Below are positions 44,810-53,596 of a stretch of DNA of 64,000 nucleotides, one piece after another. The DNA is from Symbiopectobacterium purcellii_A (GTDB lineage: Bacteria; Pseudomonadota; Gammaproteobacteria; Enterobacterales; Enterobacteriaceae), in contig NZ_CP189882.1 in the NCBI RefSeq assembly GCF_052050035.1, forward strand, positions 2,542,001 through 2,606,000, read 5' to 3'. Positions within the stretch are counted from its first letter, which is position 1; each line of letters begins with the position of its first letter. The notes beneath the pieces were generated by a model. That model was not told the DNA's origin. It did no database searches and saw only the letters and a list, made by a program, of their open reading frames with translations. Both the position numbers and the translations under genes were made by a program.

Positions 44810-45321
44810 TGAATAAATCGATCTGTTCAAGCGGGTTGCGCTGGCTGTGGCTGGTGCTGGTAGTGTTGGCGGTGGATCTTGGCGTCAAATACTGGGTGCT
44901 GGCAAATTTTGAACTGGGTGAGACCTGGGCGCTGTTTCCCTCGTTAAACCTGCACTATGCCCGTAACTACGGTGCAGCGTTTAGCTTCTTGGCAGATAAA
45001 GGCGGCTGGCAGCGCTGGTTCTTTGCCGGTGTCGCCATCATGATAGTGGTGGCGCTGCTGGTGATGATGTACCGCAATCGCGCCGATCAGAAGCTGAGCA
45101 ATATCGCCTATGCCCTGATTATTGGCGGTGCGCTGGGGAACCTGTTTGACAGAACCTGGCACGGCTTTGTGGTCGATTACATTGACTTCTACGTCGGTGA
45201 CTGGCACTTCGCGACGTTCAATCTGGCGGACACGGCTATCTGTATCGGGGCCGGTCTGGTGGTGTTGGAAGGCTTTCTGACACCTCACGACGCCTCGGCC
45301 AAGCCGAAGGGGCAGGCATGA
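44809..45321 (+). CDS. lspA: Prolipoprotein signal peptidase II
   Basis: Inner-membrane aspartyl protease that removes signal peptides of lipoproteins. 170 residues (E. coli 164) with four membrane segments. The catalytic aspartates are in RTWHGFVVDYIDFYVGDWHF and FNLADTAICIGAGLVVL; the NYGAAFSFLADKGGWQR block is also conserved. It overlaps ileS by 1 base and fkpB by 4. Confidence 0.97.
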   Translation: MNKSICSSGLRWLWLVLVVLAVDLGVKYWVLANFELGETWALFPSLNLHYARNYGAAFSFLADKGGWQRWFFAGVAIMIVVALLVMMYRNRADQKLSNIAYALIIGGALGNLFDRTWHGFVVDYIDFYVGDWHFATFNLADTAICIGAGLVVLEGFLTPHDASAKPKGQA

Positions 45322-45791
45322 CGCAAAGCGTACAGAATACCAGCGCCGTATTGCTGCATTTTGTGCTGACGCTGGAAGATGGTAGCGTTGCGGAATCGAC
45401 CCGCGAACGGGGTAAACCTGCGCTGTTTCGCCTGGGGGATGAGAGTCTGTCTCCGGCGCTGGAACAGCAACTACTCGGCTTGCGCAGGGGTGATAAACAC
45501 CGTTTCACGTTGCCGCCGGAATCGGCTTTCGGGCCGTCCAATCCGGATTTGATTAAGTTCTTTCTGCGTCGCGATTTTGCTGAAACCGGCGTACCTGACG
45601 TGGGCACTATCATGCTGTTCAGCGGCGTGGAGGGTAATGATATGCCCGGTGTGATTCGTGACGTGGCGGAAGAGTCGATTACGGTCGATTTCAATCATCT
45701 GCTGGCGGGTCATCACGTTAGTTTTGATGTTGAGGTGATTGATATCGATCCTGTCGCGCAGGAGGTTGAGCGTGCAAATCTTACTGGCTAA
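45318..45791 (+). CDS. fkpB: FKBP-type peptidyl-prolyl isomerase FkpB (SlpA)
   Basis: 157 residues (E. coli 149). SlyD-like FKBP domain with VLLHFVLTLEDGSVAESTRE at the N-terminus, FRLGDESLSPALEQQLLGLR, GDKHRFTLPPESAFGPSNPD, and the inserted flap ending DFNHLLAGHHVSFDVEVIDI. The last residues overlap the start of ispH by 20 bases, a common arrangement in this operon. Confidence 0.95.
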   Translation: MTQSVQNTSAVLLHFVLTLEDGSVAESTRERGKPALFRLGDESLSPALEQQLLGLRRGDKHRFTLPPESAFGPSNPDLIKFFLRRDFAETGVPDVGTIMLFSGVEGNDMPGVIRDVAEESITVDFNHLLAGHHVSFDVEVIDIDPVAQEVERANLTG

Positions 45792-46722
45792 CCCACGTGG
45801 TTTCTGTGCGGGCGTCGATCGCGCAATCAGCATTGTCGAGCGTGCGCTGGAAATTTATGGCACGCCGATTTATGTACGCCACGAAGTGGTGCATAACCGC
45901 TATGTGGTGGATGGCTTGCGTGACCGCGGTGCGATCTTTATTGAAGAGATTGGCGAAGTGCCTGATGGCGCAATCCTGATTTTTTCTGCGCACGGCGTGT
46001 CTCAGGCCGTGAGAGCAGAGGCGAAGAATCGCGATCTGACCGTCTTTGATGCCACTTGTCCGTTGGTGACCAAGGTCCATATGGAGGTGGCGCGTGCCAG
46101 CCGCAAAGGGGTAGAAGCTATCCTGATCGGTCATGCGGGCCACCCTGAAGTAGAAGGCACCATGGGGCAGTACAGCAACGATGACGGCGGCATGTATCTG
46201 GTGGAGTCGCCGAAGGATGTGTGGAGTTTGCAGGTTAAAGATGAGGGTAACCTCTGCTTTATGACGCAAACCACGCTGTCGGTGGATGACACCTCTGCGG
46301 TGATCGATGCACTGCGTGAGCGTTTCCCACAAATTATCGGTCCGCGTAAAGACGATATCTGCTACGCCACCACGAACCGTCAGGAAGCGGTGCGCTATCT
46401 GGCGGAACGCGCCAACGTGGTGCTGGTGGTTGGGTCGAAAAACTCGTCCAACTCCAACCGGTTGGCTGAGCTGTCCCAGCGAGCGGGCATCCCCGCTTAC
46501 CTTATCGACTCTGCGAATGATATTCAGGAGCGTTGGCTGACCGACGCAGCATGCGTGGGGGTGACCGCGGGCGCTTCTGCGCCGGATATTCTGGTTCAGC
46601 AGGTGATAGAACGCCTTAAATCCCTGGGGGGAAAAGTCGCGCTTGAGCTGGAAGGCCGTGAAGAGAATATTGTCTTTGAAGTCCCGAAAGAGCTGCGCGT
46701 GGACGTGAAGCAGATCGATTGA
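45772..46722 (+). CDS. ispH: 4-Hydroxy-3-methylbut-2-enyl diphosphate reductase
   Basis: Last step of the MEP pathway to IPP and DMAPP. 316 residues, the E. coli length, from GTG 45772, which has GGAGG 7 bases upstream and gives the family start MQILLANPRGFCAGVDRAIS; the longer frame from 45739 is not needed. The 4Fe-4S cysteines are in RGFCAGVDRA, DATCPLVTKVH and the GKD-like DDICYATTNRQEA. Followed by a terminator. Confidence 0.97.
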   Translation: MQILLANPRGFCAGVDRAISIVERALEIYGTPIYVRHEVVHNRYVVDGLRDRGAIFIEEIGEVPDGAILIFSAHGVSQAVRAEAKNRDLTVFDATCPLVTKVHMEVARASRKGVEAILIGHAGHPEVEGTMGQYSNDDGGMYLVESPKDVWSLQVKDEGNLCFMTQTTLSVDDTSAVIDALRERFPQIIGPRKDDICYATTNRQEAVRYLAERANVVLVVGSKNSSNSNRLAELSQRAGIPAYLIDSANDIQERWLTDAACVGVTAGASAPDILVQQVIERLKSLGGKVALELEGREENIVFEVPKELRVDVKQID

Positions 46723-46740
46723 TACTGGAATGAGACAGGT

Positions 46741-46774
46741 AAAAATAGCAGGGTGATATCCCTGCTATTTTTTT
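46741..46774 (+). terminator. Terminator of the ribF-ispH operon
   Basis: AAAAATAGCAGGG, loop TGATAT, CCCTGCTATTTTTTT. Perfect 10-bp stem with a T run; about 20 bases after ispH. Confidence 0.9.
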
Positions 46775-46896
46775 GCCTGAATCTTCACCTTTTTCGAATG
46801 CATAAAAACTGCATGATTATGCGTCATTACCCCTCTGGCATATTCGGTTGAATTTGCCAGCCGCTGTGCTTCGAACGCCTTCAGAGGGATAGCTTT

Positions 46897-46992
46897 TATA
46901 GCCAACCGACTTAAAAATGATTACATCCTATGCCCTGATATGCGGCAAAGAAGCATAGCTGGCTGTTATCAAAATAATGTCGCTTGGCTATA
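46897..46992 (-). repeat. MITE-1 copy i, intergenic between ispH and dapB
   Basis: 96 bp with TA flanks, 121 bp before the dapB start, so it lies in or near the dapB promoter. The remaining 46775-46896 and 46993-47113 hold nothing else I recognise. Confidence 0.93.
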
Positions 46993-47113
46993 CTGATTAT
47001 TCCTCCTTTTTGTCAGTAATTTCTAATCCTGTGTGAAATCCACTGGCAGCCGTCGCGTTGGATCGCTAACCTGAGAACGTTTTTACGGCGCAAGTGAAAA
47101 AAGAGAGATAACG

Positions 47114-47932
47114 ATGAAGGATGCAATACGTGTAGCGATTGCCGGTGCTGGCGGTCGAATGGGGCGTCAACTGATCCAGGCTGTTTCGCAGATGGAGGGC
47201 GCTGTGCTCGGTGCGGCGTTGGAGCGTGACGGTTCATCACTGGTTGGGGTCGACGCCGGAGAACTGGCTGGGCTGGGAACGTTGGGCGTTACCGTGCAGG
47301 ATTCGCTGAATGCGGTGCGTGATGATTTTGATATCTTTGTCGATTTCACGCGCCCGGAAGGCACATTGGCACATCTGGCATTCTGTCGCCAGCATGGCAA
47401 AGGCATGATTATCGGTACCACGGGTTTTGATGATGCAGGCAAAGCGGCTATCAGCGCTGCTGCTCAGGATATTGGCATTGTGTTTGCCGCCAACTTTAGT
47501 GTGGGTGTCAACGTGATGCTGAAATTGCTGGAGAAAGCGGCCACGGTGATGGGGGACTACACGGATATCGAGATTCTGGAAGCGCATCACCGTCATAAAG
47601 TGGATGCCCCGTCAGGAACGGCGTTGGCGATGGGCGAAGCCATTGCGGGAGCGTTAGGGCGCGATCTGAAAACCTGCGCGGTCTACGCGCGTGAAGGCCA
47701 TACCGGTGAACGTGTGCCAAAGAGTATTGGGTTTGCCAGCTTGCGTGCCGGGGATATCGTCGGTGAGCACACTGCCATGTTTGCGGATGTTGGCGAGCGC
47801 ATTGAGATTAGCCACAAGGCTTCCAGTCGCATGACATTCGCTAATGGTGCGGTTCGGGCTGCAATTTGGTTGAAAGATAAAAAATCAGGTCTTTTTGATA
47901 TGAGAGATGTGCTTTCTCTTAATGATCTTTGA
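47114..47932 (+). CDS. dapB: 4-Hydroxy-tetrahydrodipicolinate reductase
   Basis: Second step of the diaminopimelate/lysine branch, NAD(P)H dependent. 272 residues (E. coli 273). Rossmann motif IRVAIAGAGGRMGRQLIQAV, GTTGFDDAGK, the catalytic histidines and substrate loop in EAHHRHKVDAPSGTALAMGE, and the end KSGLFDMRDVLSL. Shine-Dalgarno AGAGAG. The rihC gene that precedes dapB in E. coli is absent. Confidence 0.97.
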   Translation: MKDAIRVAIAGAGGRMGRQLIQAVSQMEGAVLGAALERDGSSLVGVDAGELAGLGTLGVTVQDSLNAVRDDFDIFVDFTRPEGTLAHLAFCRQHGKGMIIGTTGFDDAGKAAISAAAQDIGIVFAANFSVGVNVMLKLLEKAATVMGDYTDIEILEAHHRHKVDAPSGTALAMGEAIAGALGRDLKTCAVYAREGHTGERVPKSIGFASLRAGDIVGEHTAMFADVGERIEISHKASSRMTFANGAVRAAIWLKDKKSGLFDMRDVLSLNDL

Positions 47933-48377
47933 TTTTATTTATTTTTAACTTGTTGAATTGGGTGGCTTATCTTACATCCTTTTTTCTTTTTTGTGTTATT
48001 TATACTTTTATTGAATCGTAATTGGTATAAGTTTGTATTTACTCTTCTTTTTAACGCATTTTCTGACGTTTTTTTAACCGCACATTGCCTTGTCAGGCAC
48101 TCACTGGCCAAATATTTCCCTCTGGCTAATAATGTCACCAGGCAACCGTTTACTTTGCCTTTTTGATGGCTGTTTTTGTGGCTATATAGGTCAGTGACGC
48201 TGTAAGCCATAAAAAATGGAGAAAAATAGCGGTTAGAGTGGACAAGTTGAACGACCATCATTAAAATGCTCGCAATTTGCCAAAAGTTTACCGAAAAGGT
48301 AATTTTTGCATTGATTTGGAGTGGCTAATATGAATTAATATGCAGATAACATGATTTTTTATTCATTGGAGGGTGTT
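47933..48377. promoter_or_regulatory. carAB control region with tandem ARG boxes at 48329-48367
   Basis: 445 bp without a gene. Just before carA lie ATATGAATTAATATGCAG and ACATGATTTTTTATTCAT, two 18-bp ARG-box-like palindromes three bases apart, in the place known for ArgR control of the arginine-repressed carAB promoter in E. coli. The region farther upstream is A/T rich and should hold the pyrimidine-regulated promoter, which I could not pin down. Confidence 0.7.
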
Positions 48378-49526
48378 TTGATTAAGTCAGCGCTATTGGT
48401 TCTGGAAGACGGAACCCAATTCCACGGTCGTGCCATCGGGGCAGAGGGAACGGCAGTGGGGGAAGTGGTCTTCAATACGTCGATGGCCGGTTATCAAGAA
48501 ATCCTCACTGATCCTTCCTATTCTCGCCAGATTGTCACTCTCACTTATCCCCATATTGGTAATGTCGGCACTAACGCCAGCGACGAAGAATCCCCCTCTG
48601 TTCATGCTCAAGGCCTGGTTATTCGCGATCTGCCTCTGATTGCCAGCAACTACCGTAATGAAGAGAGCCTCTCGGATTATCTGAAACGCAATAACATCGT
48701 TGCCATCGCCGATATTGATACGCGTAAGCTGACGCGCTTGCTGCGTGAGAAAGGGGCGCAGAATGGCTGCATTATTGCTGGGTATGCGCCGGATGCGGCA
48801 CTGGCATTGGAAAAAGCCAAAGCGTTCCCTGGCCTGAAAGGTATGGATCTGGCAAAAGAAGTGACGACGCAGGAACGTTATGGCTGGACGCAAGGTAGCT
48901 GGACGTTGACCGGCGACCTGCCTGCTGCAAAAGCGGAAAGTGAATTGCCATACCACGTGGTGGCTTACGACTACGGTGTGAAGCGCAACATTCTGCGTAT
49001 GCTGGTCGATCGTGGCTGCCGCCTGACGGTTGTGCCTGCCCAGACGTCCGCAGAAGACGTGCTCAAACTGAATCCGGACGGTATTTTCCTCTCCAACGGC
49101 CCTGGCGACCCGGAGCCATGCGACTACGCCATCAAGGCAATCAAAGCCTTCTTGGAGACCGACATTCCGGTATTTGGTATTTGTCTGGGTCACCAACTGC
49201 TGGCGCTGGCAAGCGGTGCTAAAACGGTCAAAATGAAATTTGGTCACCACGGTGGCAACCACCCGGTAAAAGATTTGGATGCCGACTGCGTGATGATTAC
49301 CGCGCAGAACCACGGTTTCGCGGTGGATGAAAACTCACTGCCTGCGACGCTGCGCCCCACGCATAAATCGCTGTTTGACGGCTCCCTGCAAGGCATTCAT
49401 CGCACGGATAAAGCGGCATTCAGTTTCCAGGGACACCCGGAAGCAAGCCCGGGTCCGCACGACGCGGCCCCTTTGTTCGATCACTTTATCGAACTGATTC
49501 AATCTTTTCGTGCCAATGGTAAATAA
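48378..49526 (+). CDS. carA: Carbamoyl phosphate synthase, small subunit
   Basis: Glutaminase subunit that feeds ammonia to CarB. 382 residues, the E. coli length, starting at TTG 48378 as in E. coli, with GGAGG upstream (MIKSALLVLEDGTQFHGRAI); an ATG at 48351 would add nine alien residues. Class I amidotransferase core with the catalytic cysteine in FGICLGHQLLALASGAKTV and the His/Glu in FQGHPEASPGPHDAAPLF. 14 bp before carB. Confidence 0.97.
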   Translation: MIKSALLVLEDGTQFHGRAIGAEGTAVGEVVFNTSMAGYQEILTDPSYSRQIVTLTYPHIGNVGTNASDEESPSVHAQGLVIRDLPLIASNYRNEESLSDYLKRNNIVAIADIDTRKLTRLLREKGAQNGCIIAGYAPDAALALEKAKAFPGLKGMDLAKEVTTQERYGWTQGSWTLTGDLPAAKAESELPYHVVAYDYGVKRNILRMLVDRGCRLTVVPAQTSAEDVLKLNPDGIFLSNGPGDPEPCDYAIKAIKAFLETDIPVFGICLGHQLLALASGAKTVKMKFGHHGGNHPVKDLDADCVMITAQNHGFAVDENSLPATLRPTHKSLFDGSLQGIHRTDKAAFSFQGHPEASPGPHDAAPLFDHFIELIQSFRANGK

Positions 49527-49540
49527 TCGGGAGCAGAAAA

Positions 49541-52500
49541 ATGGCAAAACGTACTGATATTAAAAGCATCCTGATCCTTGGTGCTGGCCCGATCGTTATC
49601 GGTCAGGCTTGTGAGTTCGACTACTCGGGTGCGCAAGCGTGTAAAGCGTTACGTGAAGAGGGTTATCGCGTCATTCTGGTGAACTCCAACCCAGCGACTA
49701 TCATGACCGATCCGGAAATGGCCGATGCGACGTATATCGAGCCGATACACTGGGAAGTGGTGCGCAAAATCATCGAGGAAGAGCGTCCGGATGCGGTGCT
49801 GCCGACCATGGGCGGTCAGACGGCGTTGAACTGTGCGCTCGAGCTTGAGCGTCAGGGTGTGCTGGCGGAATTTGGCGTTACCATGATCGGCGCCACCGCT
49901 GATGCTATCGATAAAGCGGAAGATCGTCGCCGCTTCGATATCGCCATGAAGAAAATTGGTCTGAAAACCGCGCGTTCCGGCATTGCACATACCATGGAAG
50001 AAGCGCTGGCCGTGGCCGCAGATGTGGGCTATCCCTGCATTATCCGTCCGTCCTTTACCATGGGCGGCAGCGGTGGCGGTATCGCTTATAACCGTGAAGA
50101 GTTTGAAGAAATTTGCGCACGCGGTCTGGATCTGTCACCGACTAAAGAGCTGCTGATTGATGAGTCTCTCATCGGTTGGAAAGAGTATGAAATGGAAGTG
50201 GTGCGTGATAAGAAAGACAACTGCATCATTGTCTGCTCCATCGAAAACCTGGATGCCATGGGTATCCACACCGGTGACTCCATCACTGTTGCGCCAGCGC
50301 AAACCCTGACGGACAAGGAATACCAAATCATGCGTAACGCCTCCATGGCGGTACTGCGTGAAATTGGGGTAGAAACCGGCGGCTCTAACGTGCAATTTGC
50401 GGTTAACCCGAAAACCGGTCGCCTGATCATTATCGAAATGAACCCGCGTGTATCGCGCTCCTCGGCACTGGCTTCCAAAGCGACGGGCTTCCCGATTGCC
50501 AAAATTGCCGCCAAGCTGGCTGTGGGCTACACGCTGGATGAGCTGATGAACGACATCACCGGCGGTCGCACCCCGGCGTCGTTCGAGCCCTCCATTGACT
50601 ATGTTGTTACCAAGATCCCGCGCTTTAACTTCGAAAAATTTGCCGGAGCTAACGATCGCCTGACCACACAAATGAAATCGGTCGGTGAAGTGATGGCGAT
50701 TGGCCGCACCCAGCAAGAGTCGCTGCAAAAAGCGCTGCGCGGTCTGGAAGTCGGTGCTACCGGCTTTGACCCAAAAGTGGATCTGGACGATCCGGAAGCG
50801 TTGACCAAAATCCGCCGCGAGCTGAAAGACGCGGGCGCTGAGCGTATCTGGTATGTGGCGGACGCTTTCCGCGCTGGCATGTCTGTGGACGGCGTGTTTA
50901 ACCTGACCAACATCGATCGCTGGTTCCTGGTGCAGATTGAGGAACTGGTGCGTTTAGAAGAGCAGGTTGCTGAGAAGGGCGCGACGGCGCTGACGGCTGA
51001 TTTCCTGCGTACTCTGAAACGCAAAGGCTTTGCCGATGCGCGTCTGGCGAAGCTGGCCGGTGTGTCTGAAAACGAAATTCGCAAACTGCGCGACAAATAT
51101 GATCTGCACCCGGTCTATAAACGTGTGGATACCTGTGCGTCAGAGTTCGCTACCGATACCGCGTATATGTACTCTACCTATGATGAAGAGTGCGAGGCTA
51201 ACCCGAATCAGGATCGCGACAAGATCATGGTGTTGGGTGGCGGACCGAACCGTATCGGACAGGGCATCGAGTTTGACTATTGCTGTGTGCATGCGGCGCT
51301 GGCGCTGCGTGAAGACGGTTATGAAACCATCATGGTCAACTGTAACCCGGAAACGGTCTCAACCGATTACGATACTTCTGACCGCCTCTATTTCGAGCCC
51401 GTCACGTTGGAAGATGTGTTGGAAATCGTCCGTATTGAGAAACCGAAAGGCGTTATCGTGCAGTATGGTGGTCAAACACCGCTGAAACTGTCGCGTGCGC
51501 TGGAAGCTGCGGGTGTGCCGGTGATTGGCACCAGCCCGGATGCTATCGACCGTGCAGAAGACCGTGAGCGTTTCCAGCAGGCGGTGAATCGTCTGGGCCT
51601 GAAACAGCCGGAAAACGCCACCGTAACCTCCATCGAACAAGCGGTGGAAAAAGCGCGCGGCATCGGTTATCCGTTGGTTGTTCGTCCTTCCTACGTGCTG
51701 GGTGGTCGTGCGATGGAAATCGTCTACGACGAAATCGATTTGCGCCGTTACTTCCAGAATGCGGTCAGCGTGTCCAACGATGCGCCGGTACTGCTGGACC
51801 GTTTCCTCGATGATGCCATTGAAGTGGACGTGGACGCTATCTGTGACGGTGAACGCGTGCTGATTGGCGGCATTATGGAACACATCGAACAAGCGGGCGT
51901 GCACTCCGGCGACTCTGCCTGTTCATTGCCGGCTTATACGCTGAGCAAAGAAATTCAGGATGTGATGCGCCAGCAGGTAGAAAAACTGGCGTTCGAACTG
52001 AGCGTGCGTGGATTGATGAACGTGCAGTTCGCCGTGAAGAACAACGAAGTCTATCTGATTGAAGTGAACCCGCGCGCTGCGCGTACCGTGCCGTTTGTCT
52101 CCAAGGCGACCGGCGTACCGTTGGCGAAAGTGGCCGCGCGCGTGATGGCGGGCAAAACGCTGACGGAACAGGGTGTCACCAAAGAGGTTATCCCACCGTA
52201 TTACTCGGTGAAAGAAGTGGTGCTGCCGTTCAACAAGTTCCCCGGCGTAGACCCGATTTTGGGGCCAGAAATGCGCTCTACCGGCGAAATCATGGGTGTG
52301 GGCCGTACCTTTGCCGAAGCGTTCGCCAAGGCGATGCTGGGCAGTAACTCACCGATGAAGAAATCCGGACGTGCCTTGCTCTCGGTTCGTGAAGGCGATA
52401 AAGCAAGGGTTGTGGATCTGGCGGCCAAGCTGCTGAAACACGGCTTTGAGCTGGATGCGACTCACGGTACCGCCATTGAGTTGGGGGAAGCGGGCATCAA

Positions 52501-52765
52501 CCCACGTCTGGTGAACAAGGTGCATGAAGGACGTCCGCACATTCAGGACCGTATCAAGAACGGCGAGTACACGTATATCGTCAACACCACCGCAGGGCGT
52601 CAGGCGATTGAAGATTCCAAGCTGATTCGCCGCAGTGCGTTGCAGTACAAGGTGCACTACGATACGACCATGAACGGTGGCTTTGCCACGGCGATGGCGC
52701 TCAATGCGGATCCGACCGAGAAGGTAACCTCGGTGCAGGAAGTGCACGCGCAAATTAAATGTTAA
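49541..52765 (+). CDS. carB: Carbamoyl phosphate synthase, large subunit
   Basis: Makes carbamoyl phosphate for arginine and pyrimidines. 1074 residues (E. coli 1073). Two homologous halves, each with a pre-ATP-grasp GAGPIVIGQACEFDYSG / GGGPNRIGQGIEFDYCC and an ATP-grasp domain (RPSFTMGGSGGGIAYN; RPSYVLGGRAMEIVYD), then the C-terminal MGS-like allosteric domain (from about residue 935). Good Shine-Dalgarno GGGAG. A strong terminator follows. Confidence 0.98.
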   Translation: MAKRTDIKSILILGAGPIVIGQACEFDYSGAQACKALREEGYRVILVNSNPATIMTDPEMADATYIEPIHWEVVRKIIEEERPDAVLPTMGGQTALNCALELERQGVLAEFGVTMIGATADAIDKAEDRRRFDIAMKKIGLKTARSGIAHTMEEALAVAADVGYPCIIRPSFTMGGSGGGIAYNREEFEEICARGLDLSPTKELLIDESLIGWKEYEMEVVRDKKDNCIIVCSIENLDAMGIHTGDSITVAPAQTLTDKEYQIMRNASMAVLREIGVETGGSNVQFAVNPKTGRLIIIEMNPRVSRSSALASKATGFPIAKIAAKLAVGYTLDELMNDITGGRTPASFEPSIDYVVTKIPRFNFEKFAGANDRLTTQMKSVGEVMAIGRTQQESLQKALRGLEVGATGFDPKVDLDDPEALTKIRRELKDAGAERIWYVADAFRAGMSVDGVFNLTNIDRWFLVQIEELVRLEEQVAEKGATALTADFLRTLKRKGFADARLAKLAGVSENEIRKLRDKYDLHPVYKRVDTCASEFATDTAYMYSTYDEECEANPNQDRDKIMVLGGGPNRIGQGIEFDYCCVHAALALREDGYETIMVNCNPETVSTDYDTSDRLYFEPVTLEDVLEIVRIEKPKGVIVQYGGQTPLKLSRALEAAGVPVIGTSPDAIDRAEDRERFQQAVNRLGLKQPENATVTSIEQAVEKARGIGYPLVVRPSYVLGGRAMEIVYDEIDLRRYFQNAVSVSNDAPVLLDRFLDDAIEVDVDAICDGERVLIGGIMEHIEQAGVHSGDSACSLPAYTLSKEIQDVMRQQVEKLAFELSVRGLMNVQFAVKNNEVYLIEVNPRAARTVPFVSKATGVPLAKVAARVMAGKTLTEQGVTKEVIPPYYSVKEVVLPFNKFPGVDPILGPEMRSTGEIMGVGRTFAEAFAKAMLGSNSPMKKSGRALLSVREGDKARVVDLAAKLLKHGFELDATHGTAIELGEAGINPRLVNKVHEGRPHIQDRIKNGEYTYIVNTTAGRQAIEDSKLIRRSALQYKVHYDTTMNGGFATAMALNADPTEKVTSVQEVHAQIKC

Positions 52766-52780
52766 TCTACGCTAACCAAG

Positions 52781-52811
52781 AAAAAGCCAGCGCCAGCACG
52801 CTGGCTTTTTT
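52781..52811 (+). terminator. carAB terminator
   Basis: AAAAAGCCAGCG, loop CCAGCA, CGCTGGCTTTTTT. 9-bp stem and T run. Confidence 0.9.
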
Positions 52812-52978
52812 ATGGGTAAAGATAATAGAACTTTTCAAATATATAACATATTTAAATAATAAAAACTCCCTCAAAGGAAGGACGAACATTCGTTAATTCT
52901 TAATTGAGATTATTTTTTAATAACGATGATATAAATGTGGTGCATATGGTTTATTCTTTTTTGAATGGAGTCAAAAAA

Positions 52979-53250
52979 TGCCTATTTCCGCTATGCAGCA
53001 TCGTCAATCTATAGCATGTTATTGCGATAAGTTGTGCCAGAATAAGTATGAGAAAATTTTAACATCAATTATAGCCAAGCGACATTATTTTGATAACAGC
53101 CAGCTATGCTTCTTTGCCGCATATCAGGGCATAGGATGTAATCATTTTTAAGTCGGTTGGCTATAATTCAAATTCCTCTGTAAATGTTCATGACTTCACT
53201 TCTCAAATTAGCCATGTGGAAAACTTACCGAGAATATTGAACCCATCGTC
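52979..53250 (+). pseudogene. Unrecognised gene start, split by MITE-1 and cut by IS30
   Basis: ATG 52979 has GGAG nine bases upstream. The frame MPISAMQHRQSIACYCDKLC and NKYEKILTSI stops in MITE-1 copy j; removing that MITE at its TA continues in frame with NSNSSVNVHDFTSQISHVEN and LPRILNPSS until the IS30 fragment at 53251. So at least 59 codons remain of a longer gene. No family recognised. The surrounding DNA is far richer in A/T than carB, as in horizontally acquired genes, and the polar Ser/Asn/Gln-rich start would suit a secreted effector, but that is a guess. Confidence 0.5.
53070..53165 (+). repeat. MITE-1 copy j
   Basis: 96 bp with TA flanks, same orientation as copies a, b and d. 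Interrupts the unrecognised gene start described above. Confidence 0.93.
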
Positions 53251-53464
53251 GCCCCATCCCCATTCGAAACGCAACAAAACGGTAGGGCATTATGCCGCCT
53301 GTAAGTGCGTTAAAAATACCTCATTTGGAGAACGATAACCCAGCGATTTTCGGCCTCGCGTATTGAGCAGGTGTTCGAGTGCTGCAACCCTGCGATGGGT
53401 GACATAATTGAAGTCCGTTCCCTTCGGGTAAAAACGCCGTATCAGCCCGTGGGTATGCTCATTA
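53251..53464 (-). mobile_element. IS30-family element, 3' fragment
   Basis: Terminal repeat GCCCCATCCCCATTCGAAAC at 53251, then 58 C-terminal residues of an IS30 transposase (NEHTHGLIRRFYPKGTDFNY to PNEVFLTHLQAA). It differs at several residues from the intact copy at 34615, so it is a second IS30 type. Cut off by an IS5-type end at 53465. Confidence 0.85.
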
Positions 53465-53596
53465 AGCGTGTTGCTTAATAGTGAAATAAGGGTGTTTCGG
53501 TGATTGAAGTAAATTTTACGCTGTTCTGAGATGGAAATTCCAAAGACCGGCGCTAAGGAGTAAGAAGGTATCATCAATAAAGGGTCTACGATTCCG
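53465..53596 (-). mobile_element. IS5-type element, 3' fragment
   Basis: Right end AGCGTGTTGCTTAATAG and the last part of the DDE_Tnp_4 transposase (RNRRPFIDDTF onward). Joined to an IS256 end at 53597, so IS256 inserted into this IS5-type copy. Confidence 0.85.

Noticed and set aside
5377..53165. MITE-1 copies as a CRISPR array
   Set aside because: Copies are dispersed, in both orientations, with TA duplications and no regular spacers or cas genes.
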